Under the pieces are notes generated by a model that saw only the letters and a program-made list of their open reading frames with translations, had not been told where the DNA came from and did no database searches. 13,237 nt of DNA from a candidate division BRC1 bacterium ADurb.BinA292 (GTDB lineage Bacteria; Sumerlaeota; Sumerlaeia; MVZB01): NCBI GenBank assembly GCA_002068205.1, contig MVZB01000075.1:1-13237 (forward strand), in the 5' to 3' direction. Below, one piece after another: positions 1 to 6,392 of the stretch. Every line of letters begins with the position of its first letter. The stretch's first letter is position 1. The translations under genes and the position numbers were made by a program.

Positions 1-1174
1 GGCCCGTGTAGCTCATGCGGTAGACCCGCCCGCCGTGGTCGTCGCTGATCAGCAGCGATCCGTCGGGCGCAACCGCCGTATCGACCGGCCGCCCCAGAAT
101 CTCCCCCTCCGCGGTAAGAAACCCGGCATACACCAGTTCGCCATAGGGGCGCCCGCTATCGAACAGCACGCGCGCCACGCAGTAGCCAGCCGGCTCGCTC
201 CGATTCCACGAACCATGATAGGCGACGAATGCGTCGCCCCGCGCGCCCGGAAACTGGTCGCCGGCATAGAACGTCATCGAGTTGGCCGCCCAGTGCGCCC
301 CCCCTTCCCACGCCGGCGGCGTCGTTTTCGCCGCCAGCTCCACAATCCCCGGCTTGTTCATGAATTCATAGCGCACGATCCGCGACTCGACGACGAACGG
401 ATGGCCGTAGAACCCGCCCTGAACGTAATGGTTCATCTCTTCCGGCGGATTGAAGTCGGTGATCGGCTGACCCTGGTCGGCTTCCCGCTCCAGCACGCCG
501 CCGAACCAGTCGCTGCCGTGGTCCATCCCCCAGATCTCGTCGGTCCCCGGCCGGACCACCAGCTTCTCGGTATTGCGCAGGCCCGAGGCGAACAGCCGTT
601 CATCGCTCCCGTCCAGCGCATAGGACCAGATCTTCTGCCGCTTGCTGTCGCCCGGATCCTCGATGTTGCCCGCGTCGCCGATGCTCGTGTAGATGCGCCC
701 GTCGTGAACCAGCAGCGAGCGCCACCAGTGCCCGCTCCCGTCGGCCGGCAGCACTTCGTCGCCCAGCACCTGCACGGTTTCATCCGCCGCGCCGTCGCCG
801 TCGGTGTCGCGGGCGCGCAGCACCGCCCCCGTTTGCGTAAACCACAGCCAGCCCTCCACCCACTGCATCGCGTGAACGGTGCGGTGCCCCTCCACGAATG
901 CCGTTCGCTGCTCATACACCCCGTCACCGTCCGCATCGCGCAACGCCACGATGTCCCCCGGACCGGGCCGGCTGACGTAGAGCGTCCCGTCCGGATCGAG
1001 CGCAAGGAACCGCGCGCCGGGGAGCTCGTCGACCGCCACGCTGATCGCGTATCCCTCGCGCACCTGCACCCGCGCGGGATCGGTTTGCGCGTGGCCCCGG
1101 CAGGCCAGACCGGCGATCACGAGGGCGGCCGCGACGCCCCCGATTGAGTGCACCATCCGGGATCGGCGGGGCAT
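1..1174 (-). CDS. PQQ-dependent sugar/sorbosone dehydrogenase-like protein, 3' end beyond window
   Basis: The minus-strand frame is open from an ATG at 1174 to the window edge: 391 residues with no stop, so the C-terminus is missing. Residues 1-29 look like a Sec signal peptide (RR start, hydrophobic core about 12-24, cleavage after G-H-A at 29). The rest reads as a six-bladed beta-propeller of the soluble glucose/L-sorbosone dehydrogenase superfamily. Supporting motifs are GLRNTEKL near 198, WGMDHGSDWFG near 215, AYHGSWNRSE at 318-327 and the closing blade APDGSLLISDDHGGRVYR at 369-386. Known members oxidise sugars or aldoses in the periplasm using PQQ; the substrate here cannot be read. Two acidic loops, DADGDGVYE (80-88) and DTDGDGAADE (123-132), resemble Ca2+-binding DxDGDG loops. 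The start is firm: AGGAGGT (plus coordinates 1180-1186) lies 5 bases upstream. It is divergent from prmC. The frame has no stop inside the window, so the 5'-complete gene is easily overlooked. Confidence 0.85.
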   Translation of the reverse strand, partial: MPRRSRMVHSIGGVAAALVIAGLACRGHAQTDPARVQVREGYAISVAVDELPGARFLALDPDGTLYVSRPGPGDIVALRDADGDGVYEQRTAFVEGHRTVHAMQWVEGWLWFTQTGAVLRARDTDGDGAADETVQVLGDEVLPADGSGHWWRSLLVHDGRIYTSIGDAGNIEDPGDSKRQKIWSYALDGSDERLFASGLRNTEKLVVRPGTDEIWGMDHGSDWFGGVLEREADQGQPITDFNPPEEMNHYVQGGFYGHPFVVESRIVRYEFMNKPGIVELAAKTTPPAWEGGAHWAANSMTFYAGDQFPGARGDAFVAYHGSWNRSEPAGYCVARVLFDSGRPYGELVYAGFLTAEGEILGRPVDTAVAPDGSLLISDDHGGRVYRMSYTG

Positions 1175-1216
1175 GGCGGACCTCCTGTCACAGCGGAGCG
1201 GATTGCAGTCCCGATC

Positions 1217-1245
1217 ATTCTACCCGCTCCCGGCGGAAAAGGCAA
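1217..1245 (-). promoter_or_regulatory. sigma70-type promoter for the PQQ dehydrogenase-like gene
   Basis: On the minus strand a -35 box TTGCCT (1245-1240, 4/6 to consensus) and a -10 box TAGAAT (1222-1217, 5/6) are separated by exactly 17 bases. The predicted transcript would start near 1210 and give a leader of about 36 bases carrying the strong AGGAGGT. In GC-rich DNA this combination stands out. It was not tested against a model. Confidence 0.5.
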
Positions 1246-1380
1246 AAACTCAACCCTGTCGAACCCCGCCCCGACGGCATCACCCACCCTCGCGCGCCGC
1301 GCCCTGCCGCTTTACCTCACCCGCCGTTGCAGGCATCATGGCCCGGGCGCAGTCCTCGACTCGGAAGGAACGGTTGCGGC

Positions 1381-2262
1381 ATGCCACACGACGACAGCTC
1401 CAGCTTGACGGCCCGGCGGGCGCTCGAGCTCGGCGTCCAACGCCTCCAGGCCGCCGGCATCGAATCCGCCCGCCTCGATATGAGCCTGCTCCTGGCCGAG
1501 GCCCTCCACACCGACCGGCTCGGCCTGCTGACCGACCTCGACCGGCCGCTCAAGGAAGCCGAACGGCTCCGCGCGCGCGAATACCTCGCGCGCCGCATCA
1601 GACGCGAACCGGTCGCCTACATCCTCGGCCGGCGCGACTTCTATGGCCTGACGTTCGAGCTGACGCGCGACGTCCTCATCCCCCGACCCGAGACCGAGCA
1701 TCTCGTCGAACGCGCCCTGGCCTGGCTCGCGGACCGTCGCGGCGACCGCCCCGCGCCGCTCGTCGCCGATGTCGGCGTCGGCTCCGGGGCAATTGCCGTG
1801 GCCGTGGCCAGAAACGACCCCGCCGTCCGCGTGATCGGCGTCGATTCCTCCGCGGCGGCGCTGGCCGTCGCCGGCCGCAACGCCCAACGCCACGGCGTCG
1901 CCGACCGGATTGAACTGCGCCACGGCTCGCTGCTCGAACCCGTCGCCGAGACCCTCGACGCCATCCTGAGCAACCCCCCCTACGTCGCGGAAACGGAACG
2001 GGTCCAGTTGCCCCCCGAGGTCGCCGACTGGGAACCGGCCGAGGCCCTCTTCAGCGGTCGCAGCGGACTGGATGCGATCGCCGAACTGATTCGTCAGGCG
2101 CCCGATCGGTTGCGTCCCGGCGGCTTGCTCCTGATCGAGCTCGGCGCCGGTCAGGCCGACACCGCGCGGATGCTCGTCGGCATGCAGCTCGATCTGGAAT
2201 GCGTCGCCGTCTATCGCGACTACGCCGGCCACCCCCGCGTCCTCGAAGCAAGAAAACGCTGA
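1381..2262 (+). CDS. prmC: PrmC (HemK): peptide chain release factor N5-glutamine methyltransferase
   Basis: The 293-residue protein matches the usual PrmC length (about 280-290). It methylates the glutamine of the GGQ motif in RF1/RF2 using S-adenosylmethionine. The N-terminal helical domain (about 8-90) ends in the family hallmark PVAYILGRRDFYGL (77-90), followed by VLIPRPETE (98-106). The SAM-binding loop is VADVGVGSGAIAVAVA (128-143), where most homologues have DLGTGSG. The catalytic and glutamine-binding NPPY motif is at 198-201. The frame is open back to 1144, but the ATG at 1381 is chosen because GGAAGGAA (1363-1370) precedes it by 10 bases and the earlier residues do not resemble PrmC. 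In many bacteria prmC follows prfA; here it follows a divergent gene and stands alone, with repeat copies just behind its stop. Confidence 0.93.
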   Translation: MPHDDSSSLTARRALELGVQRLQAAGIESARLDMSLLLAEALHTDRLGLLTDLDRPLKEAERLRAREYLARRIRREPVAYILGRRDFYGLTFELTRDVLIPRPETEHLVERALAWLADRRGDRPAPLVADVGVGSGAIAVAVARNDPAVRVIGVDSSAAALAVAGRNAQRHGVADRIELRHGSLLEPVAETLDAILSNPPYVAETERVQLPPEVADWEPAEALFSGRSGLDAIAELIRQAPDRLRPGGLLLIELGAGQADTARMLVGMQLDLECVAVYRDYAGHPRVLEARKR

Positions 2263-2280
2263 CGCCCCCCTCCCCTCCCC

Positions 2281-2328
2281 CAAAATTCGGCTCCCGGCTC
2301 TCGTCCCTCGTCCTCGGCTCTCGAAACC
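2281..2328 (+). repeat. dispersed intergenic repeat, copy A
   Basis: The 48-base copy begins CAAAATTCGGCTCCCGG, continues with CTCTCGTCCCTCG and ends TCCTCGGCTCTCGAAACC. It lies 18 bases after the prmC stop. It differs from copy B at 4 positions and from copy C at 5. It is built of short GGCTCTCG/CCCTCG/TCCTCG units rather than a palindrome. Confidence 0.85.
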
Positions 2329-2375
2329 GAACCGTCCGCCATGTCAACCAGCGCCTCGCCCCCACCGGCCTCCCC

Positions 2376-2423
2376 CAAAATTCGGCGCCCGGCTCCCGTC
2401 CCCCGTCCTCGGCTCTCGAAAAC
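2376..2423 (+). repeat. dispersed intergenic repeat, copy B
   Basis: This copy has the same orientation as copy A, 95 bases downstream and upstream of glgC. It matches copy A at 44 of 48 positions, beginning CAAAATTCGGCGCCCGG and ending TCCTCGGCTCTCGAAAAC. Confidence 0.85.
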
Positions 2424-2591
2424 CCGCCATTCCCCTTCGTCTCAATCGTAATCGCCCGCGACTTGCACGCCGTCTCCGCCTCAGGCAGACTAGGGGGCTG
2501 TCGGCCAACCCGCCCTCTGGCGGTCCTTCCGGCGCCTTTTCGTTTTCCGCGGGTATCTGTCATGGTCTCCAGCATTACCTCGTGCCACATC

Positions 2592-3878
2592 ATGCGCCAG
2601 GCCCTGGGCATCGTCCTCGGCGGCGGACGCGGCACGCGCCTCTGGCCGCTCACCAAATACCGCGCCAAACCCGCCGTCCCCCTCGCCGGCAAGTATCGCC
2701 TGATCGACATCCCCATCAGCAACTGCCTGAACTCCGGCCTCGACCGGATCTACGTCTTCACCCAGTTCCTCTCCAGTTCCCTCAACCGCCACATCGGCCG
2801 CACCTATCAGCTCGACCCCTTCAGCCGCGGGTTCGTCAACCTCCAGGTGGCCAACCTCAGCGACGACAACCAGAACTGGTATCAGGGAACCGCCGACGCC
2901 GTCCGCCGCAACCTGAAGGAACTGGCCCAGTGGCGCACCCCGTATGTCATCATCCTGCCGGGCGACACAATCTTCCGCATGAACCTGGAGGATCTGCTGC
3001 GCTTCCACATCGACAACCAGGCCGAGGTGACGATCTCGCTCCACCCCGCCTCGGCCGATCGCGCCACCGGCTTCGGCATCGTCACGCTCGGCGAGGACAA
3101 CCGGATCGAACACATGAGCGAAAAACCCTCCGCCGACCGGCTGCCGCCGCTGGCCGCCCTCCCGGCGATCCGCCAACGCTGGCAGATGAGCGACGACCGG
3201 CCGTTCCTCGGCTCGATGGGCATCTACGTCTTCAATTTCGACCTCCTCATGGATCTGCTGCGCAACCCCGCCATGACCGATTTCGGCAGCGACATCCTCC
3301 CCTACTGCGTCAGCCAGGGGCGCAGCTACGGTTACGTCTTCAACGGCTACTGGGAGGACATCGGAACCATCCGCGCGTTCTTTGAATCCAACCTCGACCT
3401 GGTCAAGCCCAATCCCCCCTTCCAGTTTTATCTCCCCGACGCGCCGATCTACACGCGCATGCGCTTCCTGCCCGCCAGCCAGTTCGAGCGCGCGCGCCTG
3501 ACGCGCACCAAGATCGCCGAGGGCTGCATCATCCAGGATGCCGAACTCGACACCTGCCTCGTGGGTCTGCGCAGCCGCGTCGGCCGCGGGGCGCGCCTGC
3601 GCAATACCATCCTCATGGGCGCCGATTTCTTCGAGAGCGAGGGCAACCGCCGCGAATACGAGCCCGTCCCCGAAGGCGCCCCGGCCATCGGCATCGGCGA
3701 GAACTGCGACGTCGAGGGGGCGATCATCGACAAGAACGCCCGCGTCGGCGCCGGCTGCAAGTTGCTCAACCGCGACCGCCGCGAGCATTTCGACGACCCG
3801 GATGAGCGCTACTACATCCGCGACGGCATCATCATCGTCCCCAAGCACGCCATTCTGCCGCCGGGCACCGAAATCTAG
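2592..3878 (+). CDS. glgC: glucose-1-phosphate adenylyltransferase (ADP-glucose pyrophosphorylase)
   Basis: The enzyme makes ADP-glucose from glucose-1-phosphate and ATP, the committed step of bacterial glycogen synthesis. The nucleotide-binding start is GIVLGGGRGTRLWPLT (6-21), followed by RAKPAVPLAGKYRLIDIP (24-41) and SNCLNSGLDRIYV (43-55), then NWYQGTADAVRRNL (95-108). The catalytic Asp region ILPGDTIFRMN is at 121-131 and the substrate Lys in MSEKPS at 175-180. GYWEDIGTI is at 252-260. A left-handed beta-helix tail with hexapeptide-type turns runs from about 290 to 428. Motifs and 428-residue length fit the cyanobacterial/plant-like class. The ATG at 2592 gives MRQALGIVLGGG, the usual family start; an in-frame ATG at 2562 is the alternative. 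Neither has a clear Shine-Dalgarno. No glgA, glgB or glgP lies in the window. The two genes behind it follow closely. Confidence 0.93.
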   Translation: MRQALGIVLGGGRGTRLWPLTKYRAKPAVPLAGKYRLIDIPISNCLNSGLDRIYVFTQFLSSSLNRHIGRTYQLDPFSRGFVNLQVANLSDDNQNWYQGTADAVRRNLKELAQWRTPYVIILPGDTIFRMNLEDLLRFHIDNQAEVTISLHPASADRATGFGIVTLGEDNRIEHMSEKPSADRLPPLAALPAIRQRWQMSDDRPFLGSMGIYVFNFDLLMDLLRNPAMTDFGSDILPYCVSQGRSYGYVFNGYWEDIGTIRAFFESNLDLVKPNPPFQFYLPDAPIYTRMRFLPASQFERARLTRTKIAEGCIIQDAELDTCLVGLRSRVGRGARLRNTILMGADFFESEGNRREYEPVPEGAPAIGIGENCDVEGAIIDKNARVGAGCKLLNRDRREHFDDPDERYYIRDGIIIVPKHAILPPGTEI

Positions 3879-3904
3879 CGCCGCGCGAAGGAGCTTTCAG
3901 CGTG

Positions 3905-4585
3905 ATGACCAGCCGCACCCGACGCAGCCAGGAGCAGGCCCCCGCCGAACCGCCCGGCCCCGCACCCATCGAGGAGGCCCAGTGGCAGCGCGAATTCCTT
4001 ACCCGCCGCCGCCTGCGCGACGCGCGCATCCCCGCCCGCTTCCAGAATAAGTCGCTCGACTCCTTCTCCGCCCGCGACCGCTTTCGCAAGCAGCTCGTCC
4101 ACGGCGCCAGGGCCTATATCTCCGGTTTCACCTTCGCGCAGGAATACCCCAAGGGGTTGTTCATGTCGGGCCAGGTCGGCTGCGGCAAGAGCCACCTGGC
4201 CGTCGCCATCCTGCGCGGCGTCATCGAGAAGGGCTACTCCGGCCTCTACTACAACTCCCCCGACCTGCTGCGCGACATCCGCGCCACGTTCAGCGACGCC
4301 AGCCCGCTCACCGAGGACGACCTGCTGGAGGAGGTCACGACGACCGACCTGCTCGTCTTCGACGACGTCGGCGCCGAAAACGCCACCGGCTTCGTCCTCG
4401 ACCGCTTCTACCTGATCATCAACGAGCGCTACGAGGGCTGCAAACCGCTGATCATCACCACGAACCTGGATCTCGAATCGCTCGAGAACCGCCTCGGCAA
4501 ACGCATCGTCAGCCGCCTGCTGGAAATGTGCGAGATCTTCGGCCCCTTCCCCGACGAAGACTGGCGGCGGCGGAATCTGCGCTGA
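3905..4585 (+). CDS. DnaC/IstB-like AAA+ ATPase
   Basis: The 226-residue protein carries one AAA+ domain of the helicase-loader class. Walker A is GQVGCGKSHLA (89-99), Walker B LLVFDDVGAE (149-158), sensor 1 IITTN (183-187), and Arg residues in GKRIVSRL (198-205) could act as an arginine finger or sensor 2. The segment RIPARFQNKSLDSF (41-54) matches the helix that precedes the domain in DnaC/DnaI proteins. The zinc-ribbon N-terminus seen in many members is absent; instead there is a Pro/Ala/Glu-rich stretch (1-25). Members load DnaB helicase or act as transposition accessory ATPases (IstB). No dnaB, IstA-type transposase or IS end is next to it. AAGGAG (3888-3893) precedes a GTG at 3902 (8-base spacing) and the chosen ATG at 3905 (11 bases). 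It begins 26 bases after glgC and its stop overlaps the next start (TGATG). Confidence 0.85.
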   Translation: MTSRTRRSQEQAPAEPPGPAPIEEAQWQREFLTRRRLRDARIPARFQNKSLDSFSARDRFRKQLVHGARAYISGFTFAQEYPKGLFMSGQVGCGKSHLAVAILRGVIEKGYSGLYYNSPDLLRDIRATFSDASPLTEDDLLEEVTTTDLLVFDDVGAENATGFVLDRFYLIINERYEGCKPLIITTNLDLESLENRLGKRIVSRLLEMCEIFGPFPDEDWRRRNLR

Positions 4586-5520
4586 TGCCCACTCCGGCTA
4601 CGGACCCGCCCCCGATCGCCTTCGGCGTCCTGATCCCGAACTGGAACGGCGAGGCCTTCATCGAGCGCTGCCTGGGGTCGGTCCTCGCGGCGGCGCGGCA
4701 TGCCGGCCGCCCGATGGAACTCGTCGTCGTCGATGACGCCAGCGCGGACCAGTCGCCCCGCCTGATCGCCGAGCGCTTTCCCCAGGTCCGCCTGATCCGG
4801 CTGGCGCGCAATGTCGGCTTCGGCCGCGCCGTCGCGCGCGGCATGGCGGAGCTCTCGGCCGACTGGGTCTTCCTGTTGAACAACGACGTCGCCCTGCGCG
4901 CCGATTTCTTCAGCCGGTTGATCGAAACCCTCCACGCCGGCCTCGCCGAGGGCAAGCGGATCCTCGCCATCGGCGGGCGGACGCTCGATTGGGAAACCGG
5001 CGCGATCAATCACGGCGGCCAGCGCCGCGGCCGGGAGCGCGGGCTCATCGTTCAGCAGCCGTTCGAGGCCGAGGAAGCCGCCCCCGCCGATTTCTTCCAG
5101 GCCGGCGCCTGCCTGATCCATCGCCCCGCGTTCCTCGCCCTGGGCGGATTCGCCGACCTCTATCATCCCGGTTACTGGGAAGACTACGACCTGGCGCTCC
5201 ACGGCGCGGCGCGCGGCCTGACCTGTCTCTACGAGCCGCGCGCCATCGCCTGGCACTGCGGCAAGGGCTCCATGCGCCGGCGGCTCGGTGAGTCGGGCCT
5301 CGCCCTCGTCCTCCGCCGCAACCATCTCCTCTTCAACTGGGTGAACCTGCCGCTGCGCGATCTGCTCCGGCATCTGGCGCGGCTGGGCCCGCTGTGCCTC
5401 GCCGGCCTCCCGCGCGAGCGCGGCTCGGCCGCCCCCTGCCCGTGGGGCCGCGCCGTCCTGGCTGCCCTCGTCCGCCTGGGCCCCGTCCTCCGGCTCCGCC
5501 GCCGCCGCGCCCGCGGCTGA
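4585..5520 (+). CDS. GT2-family glycosyltransferase (rhamnosyltransferase/WbbL-like)
   Basis: The 311-residue protein has a GT-A fold of family 2. The start of the fold is FGVLIPNWNG (13-22), the UDP/TDP-sugar-binding Asp pair is in VVVDDAS (47-53), and the DxD-equivalent is LLNNDV (97-102). The acceptor/catalytic region is GYWEDYDLALHGAARG (196-211). RRNHLLFNWVNLPL (244-257) and hydrophobic helices to the C-terminus suggest membrane association. The layout resembles WbbL-type enzymes that add sugars to lipid-linked glycan precursors; the donor and acceptor cannot be read. The ATG at 4585 shares one base with the stop of the preceding ATPase gene, so translation is probably coupled. An in-frame ATG at 4528 lies inside that gene and is less likely. 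The tail is Arg-rich (RLRRRRARG). Confidence 0.88.
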   Translation: MPTPATDPPPIAFGVLIPNWNGEAFIERCLGSVLAAARHAGRPMELVVVDDASADQSPRLIAERFPQVRLIRLARNVGFGRAVARGMAELSADWVFLLNNDVALRADFFSRLIETLHAGLAEGKRILAIGGRTLDWETGAINHGGQRRGRERGLIVQQPFEAEEAAPADFFQAGACLIHRPAFLALGGFADLYHPGYWEDYDLALHGAARGLTCLYEPRAIAWHCGKGSMRRRLGESGLALVLRRNHLLFNWVNLPLRDLLRHLARLGPLCLAGLPRERGSAAPCPWGRAVLAALVRLGPVLRLRRRRARG

Positions 5521-5601
5521 TCCCAGGCCGTCCCTCCCCCCCGCTCCGCCACCGGAGTTTCTCCAGGAATCGTCTCGTCCTCGCCCACACCGGTCCTCTC
5601 C

Positions 5602-5649
5602 GAAAATTCGGCTCTCGGCTCTCGACCCTCGTCCTCGGCTCTCGAAAAT
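5602..5649 (+). repeat. dispersed intergenic repeat, copy C
   Basis: This copy matches copy A at 43 of 48 positions, beginning GAAAATTCGGCTCTCGG and ending TCCTCGGCTCTCGAAAAT. It lies 81 bases after the glycosyltransferase stop. Its 3' end forms a small A/T stem, CGAAAA (5643-5648) with TTTTCG (5655-5660). Confidence 0.85.
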
Positions 5650-5721
5650 CGGCTTTTTCGGGACGCAGCTCAACACGATTCGCACCGCCTGCCATTTGAT
5701 GGCGCTTGCCTTGAGCCTGAT

Positions 5722-5772
5722 GAATCGGCGGTTCGCAACGAGGGATGAAAATGGGGTGTGAACGGCCGATTC
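5722..5772. repeat. long imperfect inverted repeat (hairpin)
   Basis: The arm GAATCGGCGGTTC (5722-5734) pairs with GAACGGCCGATTC (5760-5772) at 12 of 13 positions, with a single G-G mismatch. The loop is 25 bases. It is not followed by a T run, so it does not look like an ordinary terminator. Confidence 0.7.
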
Positions 5773-5776
5773 GAAC

Positions 5777-5849
5777 GATCCAGGCCTTGCCGCATCCTTC
5801 AGCCGGGCAGTCCCGTCAGGGACGGCAGACTTCAGCCCGCCACATCAGT
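5777..5849 (+). repeat. 73-base direct repeat, copy 1
   Basis: It shares 68 of 73 positions with 6077-6149. It contains the perfect hairpin GTCCC-GTCA-GGGAC (5810-5823). In this copy the following CCCGCCAC arm has lost its pairing partner. Confidence 0.88.
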
Positions 5850-5927
5850 ACTTGTCATTCCCCAAATCGCAAGCTGCTGCAGGATTCCTGGTTCAGTGCT
5901 GGCGGCTTCAGTTTGCTGATCGGTTCA

Positions 5928-5942
5928 GTCCGCGAAGCGGAC
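5928..5942. repeat. hairpin GTCCGC-GAA-GCGGAC
   Basis: A perfect 6-bp stem closes a 3-base loop. It is one of several short-loop palindromes between the two direct-repeat copies. Confidence 0.5.
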
Positions 5943-5955
5943 GACTGGATTAAAG

Positions 5956-5988
5956 CGCAGGGTGACGGCCGCAGGCCGGAACCCTGCG
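5956..5988. repeat. compound hairpin with symmetric GA/GA internal loop
   Basis: CGCAGGGT (5956-5963) pairs with ACCCTGCG (5981-5988). Inside it, CGGCC (5966-5970) pairs with GGCCG (5974-5978) across a GCA loop. The two stems are separated by GA on each side, a tandem sheared G-A arrangement. No T run follows. Confidence 0.65.
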
Positions 5989-6008
5989 TCGCCGCCCCAC
6001 CGATGCAA

Positions 6009-6023
6009 GCCCCTGGAAGGGGC
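6009..6023. repeat. hairpin GCCCCT-GGA-AGGGGC
   Basis: A perfect 6-bp stem with a 3-base loop lies 20 bases after the compound hairpin, so the three palindromes form an evenly packed array. Confidence 0.5.
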
Positions 6024-6076
6024 GGCCGGAGCCGTTCTGAATCTGGAGAATGGCAAGGGATAAGATGCGAAGTGAA

Positions 6077-6149
6077 GACCCAGGCATTGCCGCATCCGTC
6101 AGCCGGGCAGTCCCGTCAGGGACGGCGGACTTCAGCCCGCCACGTCAGT
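6077..6149 (+). repeat. 73-base direct repeat, copy 2
   Basis: It is exactly 300 bases downstream of copy 1 with 5 substitutions and no gap. It contains the same GTCCC-GTCA-GGGAC hairpin (6110-6123). Here the following CCCGCCAC arm is paired with GTGGCGGG just beyond the repeat. Confidence 0.88.
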
Positions 6150-6167
6150 GGCGGGGGACAATTTTTC
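6136..6167 (+). terminator. possible intrinsic terminator-like hairpin
   Basis: CCCGCCAC (6136-6143) and GTGGCGGG (6148-6155) form a perfect 8-bp GC-rich stem around a GTCA loop. A run ATTTTT follows after about six bases. The T run is somewhat distant and no gene ends nearby (the closest stop upstream is at 5520), so it may instead be part of the repeat. Confidence 0.3.
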
Positions 6168-6344
6168 GAGTGCACGACGCTTCCGCGTCACCTTGAAGGA
6201 TGAAATGGCCTCTACCCGTCCTTACGTCCTTGATGTCCCTTCTGAAACACTAATTTTCCAATGAGATCCGATCGGCGGACCAACTCTCGAACAAGGTCAA
6301 GATCCGCCTGTGTCCCCGCGTCTCCGCGTCCGGGCTGATGTCAG

Positions 6345-6373
6345 TTGACCCCACCCACGGCCTGTTCCATGAT
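6345..6373 (+). promoter_or_regulatory. candidate promoter for the partner-switch operon
   Basis: TTGACC (6345-6350, 5/6 to -35) and CATGAT (6368-6373, 4/6 to -10) are 17 bases apart, just upstream of the GTG at 6393. The leader would be only about 13 bases if that start is right. The support is moderate. Confidence 0.3.
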
Positions 6374-6392
6374 GAATTGACGTGGAGCGCGC

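Larger units (their letters stand above)
2263..2591. other. 329-base prmC-glgC intergenic region
   Basis: No gene was recognised here. It holds two direct copies of the dispersed repeat (2281 and 2376, 95 bases apart) and a small hairpin CCGCC-CTCT-GGCGG (2510-2523) in the glgC leader. The plus strand is C-rich with C runs near 2265-2280. No convincing promoter boxes were found. An open frame runs through it into glgC, but its residues are only repeat-encoded and unlike GlgC. Confidence 0.6.
5521..6392. other. 872-base gene-free region rich in hairpins and repeats
   Basis: No credible protein or tRNA was found. The region contains repeat copy C, a long imperfect hairpin (5722-5772), a 73-base direct repeat twice (5777 and 6077), several hairpins with 3- or 4-base loops (5691-5703, 5928-5942, 5956-5988, 6009-6023, 6136-6155, 6176-6189), and a tandem CCGCGTC pair (6316-6330). 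The 152-residue open frame at 5745-6203 only translates the repeats. The density of short palindromes resembles REP/BIME-type extragenic DNA. Confidence 0.65.

Noticed and set aside
1336..2283. Long minus-strand frame opposite prmC
   Set aside because: A shadow of GC-rich codon use opposite an unmistakable prmC; its residues show no family motifs.
2490..3848. 452-residue minus-strand frame opposite glgC
   Set aside because: Antisense shadow with low-complexity Val/Ala/Asp/Gly composition; glgC on the other strand is certain.
3905..4585. IS21-type IstB transposition gene
   Set aside because: No IstA-like transposase or terminal inverted repeats flank it, and it is embedded in a cluster with close spacing to glgC and the glycosyltransferase gene.
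4429..5685. 418-residue minus-strand frame opposite the glycosyltransferase
   Set aside because: Low-complexity shadow that also runs through repeat copy C; no motif support.
5760..5790. tRNA-like GTTCGAATC on the minus strand
   Set aside because: The motif resembles a T-loop, but the flanking bases do not form the 5-bp T stem and no acceptor, D or anticodon arms fit.
5777..6149. CRISPR array
   Set aside because: Only two repeat units of 73 bases with a 227-base gap; no regular spacers and no cas genes.
5745..6203. 152-residue plus-strand open frame
   Set aside because: It translates the two direct-repeat copies and hairpins; it has near-identical repeated peptide segments because of DNA repetition and no protein-family features.
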